Part shown: positions 10,828 to 22,500 of the stretch, piece by piece
Layout of the letters: every line of letters begins with the position of its first letter
Position numbering within the stretch: the first letter of the stretch is position 1
DNA from: Eriocheir sinensis
Lineage: Eukaryota > Arthropoda > Malacostraca > Decapoda > Varunidae
NCBI RefSeq assembly: GCF_024679095.1
Contig: NC_066530.1
Location: forward strand, 20,012,310-20,076,309
Direction: 5' to 3'
DNA: 64,000 nt
Translations under genes and position numbers: made by a program
The notes under the pieces: model-generated
The model's database searches: none
Seen by the model: the letters and a program-made list of their open reading frames with translations, nothing else
Told to the model about the DNA's origin: nothing

Positions 10828-11523
10828 TTCATGGGCGTCCGCAGAAAAAAATGCAGGGGGGGGCAATGTTGTCCTGACTCCTGAGATTGCTGTCCTGGGG
10901 GAGGGGTCTGAGGGGAGGGGGTGTCCCCCTCCCCGTTGGAAAAAATTTTGCTCCCAGGAAAGAGCTTAGATGCAAAATGGTGGCACTTTTTCATCTGACA
11001 TAAGCATAAGCCAGTGGATGGCAACTCACTGAGTATGATCGAGCTGGTGAAGCAGACCACTCTGCTCCCTGCTGTGCGCAAGGCTATCCTCATTGCACTG
11101 ACTCTGCCTGCAACATCATGTACTGTGGAAAGGTCCTTCAGCACACTGCGCAGGGTGAAGACCTGGTTAAGATCAACGATGAGTGCTCAACGTCTGTCCG
11201 GTCTCTGCATGCTAAGTGTCCACCGCGACAAAGTGAACAGCCAGAAGACCGAGCTAATGAACAGGGTCATTGACAAGTTCGGAAGAGATCCTCGACGGCT
11301 CCAGTTCCTGTTCCGAGAGTAATAACCTGGCCTAGCTGAATGAACTGTTGAGTAATCTTTGTTTTTTTATTCATTTTGCATTTTCCAAGTAATTTTTTTC
11401 AAAATTTTCAATTTGTGTTCCGAGAGTAGTAATCTACTCTAACTGAATGAACTGGTGAGAAATGTTTATGTTCTTTTATTCATTTTGTATTTTCCATGTA
11501 ATTTTTCAATTTTGGACGCCCAT
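10828..11523 (+). mobile_element. hAT transposon deletion derivative
   Basis: CATGGGCGTCC at 10830-10840 is matched by its reverse complement GGACGCCCATG at 11514-11524, giving terminal inverted repeats about 690 bp apart. The left flank has tgtctcaa and the right flank tgtctcat, a possible 8-bp target duplication that does not abut the repeats perfectly. Between them lies the C-terminal transposase coding piece at 11014-11322. The catalytic part is missing. Confidence 0.6.
11014..11322 (+). pseudogene. hAT transposase C-terminal dimerisation domain fragment
   Basis: The open frame encodes LTLPATSCTVERSFSTLRRV and then KTWLRSTMSAQRLSGLCMLS, the conserved hAT-family dimerisation region, followed by a stop at 11320-11322. 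About 100 residues remain of a protein normally over 500. It is intact over this part, so the insertion may be fairly young, but no DDE catalytic or BED-finger region is present. Confidence 0.8.
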
Positions 11524-11707
11524 GTGTCTCATAATATACTACATTGTTTTCTTTGTTATCTGAACAGTACTGGAGGGGGAGAGAGTACTGGAGGGAGAGA
11601 GTTGGAAGTAGCAGGACTGAGTGTGCCAAGAGGGAGTGCCAGAACAGGGAGAGATGGAGACACTTCTGCCACAACCACCCCCTAGGAAGCAGGGCATTGG
11701 AGATGTA

Positions 11708-11732
11708 GATAGATAGATAGATAGATAGATAT
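11708..11732. repeat. (GATA)n microsatellite
   Basis: About six GATA units. Confidence 0.8.
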
Positions 11733-11937
11733 ACTGGAGACTGGGAGTTATGGCACCTTGATAATAATGCCTCTTATGACCCTCACACTGATACACAAGG
11801 GAATCAAACGCTCCTCTAACCCATGATGCTTCTAGATAGAGCCACAGTGTACTACCATTTGGATCAGATCTCTTACAATTTCCAGATACATTGAATGGAC
11901 TGTATCACCTCATCCAACATGCCCCCACACACTTTAA

Positions 11938-12124
11938 CCCGGTAGCTGTGGGGATCATGTTTCTTAAAGGCCCCTCTAAGTGAGAATAATGAGAAAAAAT
12001 CATCACTCACGCAAACTATTTCGTAATATGTATCAACGCATTTGCGATCAGTTTATGGATCATCTATTTGGCTCATCGCTGGTACACAGTAGAACCACAA
12101 ATTTGGCCCATCGCTGGTACCAGG
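11938..12124 (+). mobile_element. TTAA-flanked MITE (piggyBac-type), copy 1
   Basis: The 187-bp element is bounded by TTAA on both sides (11934-11937 and 12125-12128). It starts CCCGGTAGCTGTGGGGATC and ends GGCCCATCGCTGGTACCAGG; the ends are imperfect inverted repeats. A homologous copy lies at 43629-43810 and a partial one at 45686. Exact TTAA duplication is characteristic of piggyBac-family elements. Confidence 0.7.
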
Positions 12125-12227
12125 TTAACACTGAAGGCATGCACCAAAGTAAAATGCTGTCCTTTTCTTTTTTCCTGAACAAGAAACATAACCACCTCAC
12201 ACTATTATTTCAACATCCTCACCACGC

Positions 12228-12530
12228 ACATGAACAGACTCTATCACCTCCTCCAGCAAGCCTCCACACTATTTAATCTGATCAATGGTTTTGAGTTCTT
12301 CTAATATCTCAAGAGGTACTGTCAAAGCCTCCACTAACTCCCGTATGATTAGAGGCTACAGCAAAAACTCTTTACAACTAATACATTGAACAGACTCTAT
12401 CACCTCCTCCAGCAAGCCTCCACACTATTTAATCTGATCAATGGCTTCGAGTTCTTCTAATATCTCAAGAGGTACTGTCAAAGCCTCCACTGACTCCCAT
12501 ATGATTAGAGGCTACAGCAAAAACAAGGTC
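12228..12530. repeat. Direct tandem duplication of about 150 bp
   Basis: gaacagactctatcacctcc, the tttaatctgatcaatgg block and tctcaagaggtactgtcaaa occur in both copies (12228-12375 and 12385-12530). No gene is seen. Confidence 0.85.
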
Positions 12531-12659
12531 ACTGATGATAGTATTACCGATAGATGTTTGAGTATAGCTGATTAACTGTACTTGCCCCATATCTCTTCCT
12601 CTCCCATACATTCCTTTTTTTTCATTTCCTATCTCCCAATCATTCTTTTTTTTTTTCTT

Positions 12660-12945
12660 CCTTCTTCTCTCAAACACTACCTAGCTATCATATTCTCTCC
12701 ATCTCTCTCTCTCAAACTAGCTATCAGACTCTCCCTCCTGCACCCTCCACCATCCACATTCCCTTTGGACAAATAAACGAGTGCCCAGCTATCATATTCC
12801 CCTTCATTACATTCCCTGTCTTTTTCTTCCTCTTCTATACTTCCCATCCTCCATCTCTCTCTCAAACTAGCTCTCAGACTCTCCCTCCTACACCTTCCAG
12901 TATCCTCATTCCCTTCAGACATATAAGTGAAGCCGTAAGACATAA
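12660..12945. repeat. Direct duplication, pyrimidine-rich
   Basis: ctctctctcaaactagctat followed by cagactctccctcctgcacc recurs in variant form at about 12700-12770 and 12850-12920. Confidence 0.7.
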
Positions 12946-13189
12946 CTGAAGTCTTCTTTCACTTGGGTTCACACGATACACGATTCTTGCACGCGTCTCA
13001 GAGAACGAAAAGCTACTAGAACTCATAGAAGATTACATAGTGCCTCCTGATTCATTTTTCGGAGTAGGATTGATTTAGCTGAATTTTATCCACATTCTCT
13101 ACCTCTCTATATTCACGTACTAATACTAAGATATCAATACTACATTCGTGCATCAAGTAACGCCTATCCCAGCCTTGGTCTTAAGAGGG

Positions 13190-13890
13190 GACAGAGTGAA
13201 TGATGTGGTTGGTAAGACACTAAATCTCTCTCTGATAACACCATAAAAAACAAGAGATACAGAATTAAAGAGAGAATTTCCTTGTCGTCTTCATAAGGCA
13301 CTGAACAGATCCCAGCCATGATCTTAAAGGGAAGGGACAGACTGAACGATGCAGTGTATAAGAGACATTGGAGACACTGAACCTCTCTCTGATAACACCA
13401 TAAAAAACAAGAGATACAGAATAAAGAGAGAATTTCCTGCCCATCTTCATAAGGCATTGAATAGATCCCAGCCTTGATCTTGAACGGAAGGGGCAGACTG
13501 AACGATGCACTGGGTAGGAGACAGAGGGGACACCTCTCTCTGATAACACTATAAAAACAAGAGATACAGAATAAAGAGAATTTCCTTGTCGTCTTCATAA
13601 AGGCATTGATCTTGAGGGAAGGGACAGACTGAACGATGCAGTGGGTAGGAGACATAGGGAACACTGAACCTCTCTCTGATAACACCATAAAAACAAGATA
13701 CAGAATTAAGGAGAATTTCCTTGTCGTCTTCATAAAGGCATTGATCTTGAGGGAAGGGACAGACTGAATAATGCATTGGTAGGAGACATAGGGGACACTG
13801 AACCTCTCTCTGATAACACCATAGAAAACAAGAAACAGAATTAAAGAGAGAATTTCCTTGCCGTCTTCATAAAAAGCATTGAATAGAAAC
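13190..13890. repeat. Tandem array of 120-155 bp units
   Basis: Five to six units share cctctctctgataacaccat, agagaatttccttgtcgtct and gggacagactgaacgatgca. The long minus-strand open frames here (to 247 codons) repeat with the DNA unit and change frame between units, so they are not a gene. Confidence 0.9.
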
Positions 13891-13899
13891 ATTATATGA

Positions 13900-15411
13900 A
13901 GTCTCATGCACTGGCCCTCACTCTATGCAACACCATAGGCAGCTAAGACACAAAAGTAATCACCTGTTGCCTTTAAGTGTGTGGATGCAAGCCTTACAAG
14001 TCTATGGATCACTGCCTCACTCACACCACCACACCACCAGCTACACTGTTCACATGACTGGTGACGACTCAAGTCTTCTGCATCCCCGGCCCTTATCTTA
14101 GAAGTTCTTTATCAGAGACCTTCAAGTTGTTATCTCACCAATCATACTCAAGTTGTTTCAGCTGGCATTCACTTTTCACTGAACAGTTCTCGGAGTTCTG
14201 TGAATGAGGCTTATTTTTTTGTTGCCCGTTCTGCAAGCCTGTCACTGGTGTTATGATGGTGATGCTAACATGCAGAAAAACAGTGATGCTGACATGCAAA
14301 TTCACTCCTATCTATCCAGCAATCCATCCATGCAACATTGAGTATTGCAAAGAGAAAAAGCATAGTTCACAAAACCTAAAATTCTGCATAAACTCAAGCC
14401 AATTCAAACATTATGTGCAGGGAGTGGCCAAACCCAGGCCTGCAAGCCATATCAGATGACTGGACAATAGTTGTGCCATTGCTTAGTGCAGGAGCAAACA
14501 CACTTTTCACAGATACAAAACACACACTGAGATGTGCTGTACCCATACCAGGCAAGACATCAAGTATTTATTAAGACTGCAAGAGAAAAATCACACTCCA
14601 GATATAGTTGTTAATTTTATTGTCTGAGTAATATACTCAGATGGCTTGCAACAACATTTATCACAGCTGTCAGTATTTCAACATGAAAGGGTTGAAACAA
14701 AATTACCAGCTCAGTTTTAGAAGCATATCTGCAACATTTTTCCAGGGTTTAAAAAGTAGAGCTGATATAGTCATTACGTCCAATATGAACAAGTCAAGAT
14801 TCTGAAGGTTTTTGATATCCAACAAAGGTCATGAATGGCTCCAGGTGGTCGGGCCACCCCAGCAGTACACACTTACTACAAATCATGGACCAAATAAAAT
14901 GTGAGAAGACATCATTGCAAACAGCCACATACAAGACTAAATTGATTAGCTAATTCTTATAATCATTTTGACAGTATGTTCAGGAATTACAGTTCACAAT
15001 AAAGGCAAAGACAAAATCAAGATACACAGTACAGGTATATAGGTAGGTGGTCACCAATGAAGACTTGAACCTAACAGTAACAAGTATCCTTACCTTTTAT
15101 GGAATTACGTAAATACATGGCAAACAGTTATCCATTTATTTGTACTTTTTAGCTATACAGTTTCCTGGCCTTGAGCAAATAATATCAGGACATCAATTAA
15201 AGCAATGGGAATGGCAAGAAAGGAGTGAATTTCATCCCATTATGTTTGAATTTTTATCTGCTGTAATTTGAGGAGGATTGAGAATGAAACACAAAGAGAC
15301 ATGGAATAATCAACACATCTTATTATTTCCTTGTGCATTCGGTATAAAAATAAGTTAGACATGAGATAAATTGGAAAAAAAATCTGGTCAATGTTAAATT
15401 TAGGATAATGT
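13900..15411 (-). other. 3' flank and probable 3'UTR of Enhancer of polycomb
   Basis: AT-rich sequence follows the stop codon at 15414-15412. Minus-strand AATAAA-like hexamers occur around 14560-14625 and 15130, so the transcript probably ends in this stretch. No other gene is seen. Confidence 0.45.
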
Positions 15412-16501
15412 TCAAGTTTCATGAAACATATAATGATCCACTTTAGCACATTTTGAGCCGTCAAAAGAATTGCTTGGTCCATTTGTTAAGACTGTTGCAC
15501 TGCTGTTGCTTTCACTATTTGGTAAGCTGTCATTTGTCCGGGTGGTTGATCCAAAGAACTTTTGAGACACCAAATTATTTGTGGTCGCACTACTTATGAC
15601 GTTGCTACCATTATTTTTATTATTAGATAATAAGAGTCCACTGGATACACTCAAAGCATCAGCTGACGAAGATTCTTGGTGTGCAGATGTTTTCACTTTG
15701 CTACCGTCACTGTTTGAACATTCGCTGCCACCCTTGTCACTTATAGCATTGGAGGAGGCACACAGTAAGCTGTTACTTAGACTAGTTGCTGAGGAAGTAG
15801 GTAAAGACGTGGAGGAAGAGGAGGATGTGGATGTTAGGGATGATGATGTTGCACATGATGATGAGGATGAAGGAAATGTGGAAGAATGAATCTCATCACC
15901 CGTCACATTGCTTGTACTAAGTTGAAGCCCCGATACTGCCAAGGGAAGCGTGTTAGTTGAGTCTAGCGTCACAAACTTGGATGTGGGTTGGGTGGTGAAA
16001 TCTACGGAATGTTGCTGTAGTCTATCACTTGTACTGCTAAAATTTGATGCCCATTCGCTATTGGAGAGATCATCCAAAGTCACACCACCACTTGGATTAG
16101 AACCATCAGTTGCCCCACTACCACCACCACTGCCACTGCCACTGCCACTACCACCACCACCACCACTGCCACTTCTGGTTCCATTGCTGTTTTCAGTCAC
16201 TAGATCCACTTCCAGGTTCTCCTCAAGTAGCACTCCTGGGTCACTGTTGAGTAAAGTGTCAAGGTCCGATGGTATGGACACTTCTAGTTCGGTAATGTTT
16301 CCGGCAGCGTAGCCTTCCAGAACTTCTGCTGAGATGAAAACAGAGGACGGCAGCGCAGTTGCCAGATTGAGTTCCTCTGGGGACGAGGCAGAGTTGAGGT
16401 TGACATCAGGCGTGAGGGTGACAGGAACTCCAACCGTCTCCACATCGATTTCAACATCTGTGTCATTGTCCTCGGGGGGAGAGCTCGGACAGAAGTGTGG
16501 C
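15412..16501 (-). CDS. E(Pc): Last coding exon of Enhancer of polycomb (Ser/Gly-rich tail)
   Basis: The acceptor ccttcctttccag precedes GCCACACTTC; the first base completes an Arg codon from the previous exon. It encodes an acidic EDNDTDVEIDVET segment, a Gly/Ser run (about 16120-16170) and long poly-Ser stretches, ending in KVDHYMFHET and a stop at 15412-15414. The shape suits a disordered activation or scaffold tail. Confidence 0.85.
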
Positions 16502-19500
16502 CTGGAAAGGAAGGTCAGGTTAATCACTAATATACACTCAATGACAATAGTAATGCGTGGTAAAAGTGACAGAAACTACAACAACCTCCACGTCGATTTC
16601 AACGTGTGTCATTGTCCTCGGGGGAGAGCTCGGACTGAAGTGTGGCCTATGAAGGAAGGTCAGGTTAATCACAAATACTCATTGAATGTAGTTATGAATG
16701 GTAATAAAAACTTGAATAGTGGTAAAAGTAAAGTTGGGAGCATAAGCTATAGCTGAACATGATAATAAATACTTGATGAATATAGTAATGCAATTATACA
16801 GGCTCATATAAAAAGATAGTTTCAAGAAGGGGGGTATCAAGACCCCTCTCCTCCCAAAACAGACCTCTCATTTGGCCACTCACCTACACACACTTTTATT
16901 GGGGCACTGGGCAGTGATCAACAGGCTTTTTTTTTTCTATAATTTTTTTGCCCTTAAAACCTTGAGTGCAAATTTCCTACCAGAAGACATCACCAAGCTA
17001 CAAGAATGGAACAAAAAGTGGCTGCTACAATTCATTGAAGAAAAATCTATAGTCCAGCACCTTGGGAGGGGAAATCCAGCATACCAATACCACATGGGGA
17101 AACACTCCACTATCCACCACAGAGGCAGAGAAAGACCTGGGAGTGTATGTTACCAGGCTACCAGTGAAGGCTAAATCCGTGCCAATCGCAGCGGTCGGGT
17201 CAAGCTGCTTCCTTTGCTGTAAAAAAAAAGTTGGTATACAAGATCAAGGGCTTTTCTTGCTTATCGTCAAGGTTCTTACCATTCTGTTTTAACCTCATGG
17301 AGGAAATCGTTCGTCGCTGTGAGGCCGTTTGGACCCACATCTCTGAAATCCGTCTTCATCAACAGATCGTCAAGAGGGGAATTTAATCTGTCTAGCCACA
17401 TTCTGAAAGGAGAACAATTACTTGGGACACAATTAAAAAATATAATAATAACTGTACAAGATATGAACTACAAAATCGGTGCCCAAACTAAAGCTCGTGC
17501 CGCTATTGTTTAATAATTGTACAAGATATGAACAATAAAAAGGTGCCCAAACTCAAGCTCATGCCACTAATGTGTTTCACACTCTTCCTAACTGAAAAGG
17601 ATCCACAAGAACCACTCAGACTGTTCCTTGCTTCATTAACTCCCCTCCCTTGAGCAACTGCCCCCTTACTTTTTTTATGCCTGTTCTTTTAAGTGTTTCC
17701 TCTGGTGTAAAAGAACAAAACCGAAAGATATATTCATGATCTATAATTCTGAACAACCAGTAATTTATGCATTGAACAAGCCTTGCCTGACAGACTCCCC
17801 ACACCTAACCTATTAAGGGATTGATTGATTGATCAGACTAAAACCATGGCGCTGCATCCGCACTGGCCATGTGGCACCAAATAAAATTACCTCATATAAA
17901 ATCGTAAAATTACCTAATAAGGGAAAATAAGGACATTAAATGAGAATAAGAAGAGGATAAGCCTTACCTGCCTCCTCTACCACGTCTGCGGCGAGCAAAC
18001 CCAACACATCGACGAGTAGGATATGACAGGGAGGTGAGGGAAAACCTAAACCTTGGGTCACCACCGCCACCTTCGTCAGGAGGTACCCAGGGCCAGTTGC
18101 CATCTCGAGGCTGAAAGGACGAAGCTTGTAAGACCTGGTAGTATAGGGACTAGAGGATCAAGTAAATAATATAAAATGGCTTCAACAGTTCATCTTGAGG
18201 CTGGAAATCAGAAGTTTATAGGTTTATATATGGGCTATCTTCAGACACATGATAGCCAGCAACTTATGGTATAAATCAACAAAGAATGACCTCACTTTGT
18301 TATATAGAAAGTCTCACTAGTAAGGAAGCAAATATGAATTTTCTGATTCAAGACTGTTTGGGGTTTTGTTAGATTATGTTAGGTTAAGTTTAGGGTATCT
18401 TCAAACACATGATAGCCAGCACCTTATGGTATAAATCAACAAAGAATGACCTCACTTTGTTGTATAGTCTCATTAGTAAGGAAGCATATATGAATTTTCT
18501 TAGTCAAGACCTACAGTAACTGTTTCGGGTTTTAATAGGTTAGGTTTGGTCAACTGGAGGGTGGCATGTATTTCAAAAGGCGCCACTTAAACAATCCTGA
18601 AGTTAAAATTTAATGTTGACAAGCATAATTCTTCCTATTCTGGCAATCTCAATACAAATTACATCACATAAGTTAGGAAAGTGGGAAAAAAAAGTGTCCC
18701 TGGTGGTTACTTACAGCGTGGTAATTGGTATATTTTTTCCTTCTAAAGGTAAAGACACCATCGGGTTCATTTTCCTCCTCTGTTTCTGATTGTGAGGGAG
18801 ATGCAACTTCGTCCTCAGAACTGGGAGGCGCGTAGCCCATGGAGTCCTGGAAAACAATACCAGGTTACAATCTTTGGCAAGGGATATCTCTAAAGAAAGA
18901 AAGAAATACACTGATCACACACACACACACACACAGGTACAGGGAGACACCCACACCCACTGATGCATAATCCATACATAGCCAATGAAGTTCTGAAAAA
19001 TAATACCAGGTTACAATCTTTGGCAATGGATATCACTAAGGAAAGATAGAAATACATTGATCACACACACTTGTACACAACCACACACAGGTACAGGAAG
19101 ACACTCACACCCATTAACGCATATTCCGTACATAGCCCCTGAAGCCCTGAAAAACAATACGAGGTTACAATATTTGGGAAAGCAGATCACTAAGAAAAAA
19201 AAATAATCATACACTTATCTCTCACACACACACACACACACACACGCAATGCCTTTGTATGTAACTGTTAAAAGATGTGCAGGGATGGTGGTATAGGCTT
19301 ACAAGAGATAAGTCACAGATGGAAGGCAGGAAACCCTCACCAGAGATACCTAGCAGGGTTATTTTTTATTATTACTCCAAGATATGAAACAGGTAGAGAG
19401 GGAGGAGTGAGGACACTACGCTGCCTGTTTACCAGACCCCAAACAACTGAGACGCTGAGATAATGAAAATAGAAGAGAAAGCAATGAGAGAGAGGGAGAA

Positions 19501-22500
19501 AGAGGGTAAGGGGAAATGCAGTGATGCAAAAAGATCAAGAAACAGAGTGAAGGACCTGGTCTCTCACCCTTATATTATACAATCTTATAGTCACTCCTAC
19601 CTGTGGATACGCAGCTGCTATGGTGTAGGGGTCAGGCGGATGATTGTATGTGGGGGTGAGCTGGGGTGTGGGAGGGGTGGATGACGCTGAAGAGGATATC
19701 TGACCGTGGTGTCTTCTGGCGCGCTTCTTGTATGCTCTTCTGTCTCTCTTGCCATCCTCCTGCGGTGAAGAAACAGTCAGTTACCTGTATTACCATGTTA
19801 CTCTAAGCCAGTTATATGTTATGAAGTGTTGGAAATAGAGGAAGAATTAGCACTGGATTGAGCAAGAATGGGAGAAGTTGGACTATAAACAATATAAAAG
19901 AAGTAGTAGAAGAAATTAATAAGTTATGAAGTGTTGGAAATAGAGGAAGGATCAGCACTGGATTGAGCAAGATGGAGGAAGATCATTTGCAAGTCCAACC
20001 CCGAGAATGGGATAAGATGGACTACAAATGAAAGGAGGAATTAGTAGTCCTATGTTAAACTGCTGCTAATCATGTGAAGGGCAACTTTACATGAACCTGA
20101 AGCACGTGGAATGTTACAACGCAGCTTGACAGAATAGAGAATAGAAAGCAGCGATTAGTAGGCTTATTGTTCTTTCTTTGCTTATTGCCCTTGAGTGGTT
20201 TCCTTTACCATAATAAGAGGAAAAGGGGGATGGATGTAGCTGATTAGTGATGTTTGGGGCAAGACACCCCGGCAAGTAACATAGGAACTTTTGTCTAATT
20301 CAGGTTTTGTTGTCTGCCGGCCAACAATTCTTTCTCTAAATGGAAATAACACACTGCAAAATGACAAAGAAATGGATGTATGCTACACGCCAATCAAAAC
20401 TAACTACGTATATCAACAACACAAAATCACATGCAAAATAAAACAAAGTACAACAGCCTGTCCTCCCACCAAGCAGACCGGCAACCAAAGACAGCGATAC
20501 ATACTCTTTTCCTACTCACTTTGCTGGAATGTGACGTGGGGGCGACCTTCAGCCACGAGCCACTAGCCGCAGCACTCGCCGAAGTGGTTCCTGATGAGAG
20601 TTGGTGGTTGGAGAACAAGGGGGCGAAGGCCGGCCGCTGGGTTCGTAGCGCGCTGACCTCCGCGAGCAGTGCCCCAGAGAAGTCTTGCACCTCGTACCTG
20701 TTGAATATAGAAATCAGGTTACTGCCCTTCCTACTTTTACAGACACCTACACAAACATCTGAATGAGCCGCAACTTAATGGACATCTCTCAAAACGTATG
20801 GCTAATGTAGTGCCCCAGAGAAGTCCTGCACCTCGTACCCTTGCGTTAATATAGGCTTTCCATCCTTGCTACTCTCACAGACATCTAACAAACACCTGAA
20901 TACTAATGTTACAAGTATCTAAATGAGTCACAGCTTAATGGAAAGATCTCAAAACCTATGGCTAATGCAGTGCTCCAGAGAAGTCTTGCACCTCCTACCT
21001 GTTGGTTAATATAAATATCAGGCTTTCAGTTCTTCCTACTCTTACAGACAACTAATAAACACCTGAATACTAATGGTGTGAATATCTAAATGAGGCAAAA
21101 CCTAATGAAAAGCTCTAAAAATCTATGGGTAATGCAAATGATCTTATACAAACAGCCCAGTCTAGTGTTTGTCTTCCGAGCACTTCATGCACAGTTAAAG
21201 TATGAAAAGGCTTCAAACAGAGGAAGATACAAACAGGAGAACATAAGGAACCTCCATGAAGAAAGTCAGACTACAAAGGGAAGCTCCTGTAAACCGAAGA
21301 CCACCTATCCTCCCAATCCCTGAACATATCTATCCTCTTATCTACATACCACAAGGAGATACAGCAAGGAGGATGTCTGTGGGCTTAATTTGCAGAGATG
21401 AGGATGGTCAAGTGGGTATTTGGTGCATCACTGAATAAGGTAAGTGGAGTCATGATTTTGAATAGAGGAGGGGACTTAAATCCATTAGCATAGTGTTAAT
21501 TAGGGGACTTTAAATATATTGAAATAGTCAGTAGAGGATTTGAGGTAGGGAGGGAGGAGCACCGTTGCCAGATTATCGTATTCAGAACATCGTATTTACC
21601 AGTTTCTGAGCCATGACTATTGCAAAAACACACCAACAACTATGTCAATGATAACCATAAATGAATCTAGTTATCAGGGTGGGGGAGACAGTTTTGGGGT
21701 CAGAAATCAGCAAATATAAGACCCTGAGTACGCCAATCTGGCAACGATGGGGAGGAGTGAGGACACTATACACTGCCTCTTCAGCCACCCACAAACACCA
21801 GAGACGCTGAGAAGGAGAAAATGAAAGCAAAAAAGTTGGAAAGTTTCGTTTAGTCGGCGCAACATCTGTGGACATATGCCAAAACGAAAGCAAAACAAGC
21901 ACTGACCTTCTCTCAAACACCTCAATGTTCAGGTTCAGGTATTCCCTCTTGGCCTTCTCTCTTCTCTTGACCATCTCCAGCAAGGTCACCGCTCTGGACA
22001 GATCTCTTCTAAGCTTGAGCATCTTCTCGTAACTGGATTCGTCATTCTTGCGGTTCTTCCTGGTCTGCATCTTCTCCGTTCTTTTCCGAAACGCCACATA
22101 GGGGTCGCTGGAGTTGGAGCCAGAGCCTTTCTCAGTCTTCACCTGCAGGATAATATGGTCATTGTAAAGGATGTTAAAATATTCTTATCATCCCTTCTGA
22201 CGCATATCCCGTGGAGCTCCTTCAGAGAGTAAAAAGAGGCAAAAAAAGGAGAGAATGAGCATTGGAATTTCAAATAATTATAAAGTAAACAAATCATATG
22301 TGAAAAATGCAACTAATATGAAGGAGTAAGCATCAGAATGACTCCAATTGATCATAGAGAAAATAAACCACATGTATAAAAGCAAATAAAAATAAAATAA
22401 GCATAAGACATTCTATTAATCATACAGTAAGCAAACTATATGAGAGAGGAGCAAAAAAACTTACTAAATAAATAAATAAGAATAACCATAAAATCTCAAT

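Noticed and set aside
13164..13907. 247-codon minus-strand open frame
   Set aside because: It follows a DNA tandem repeat whose units differ in length, and the same peptide recurs in different frames; no splice or domain evidence.
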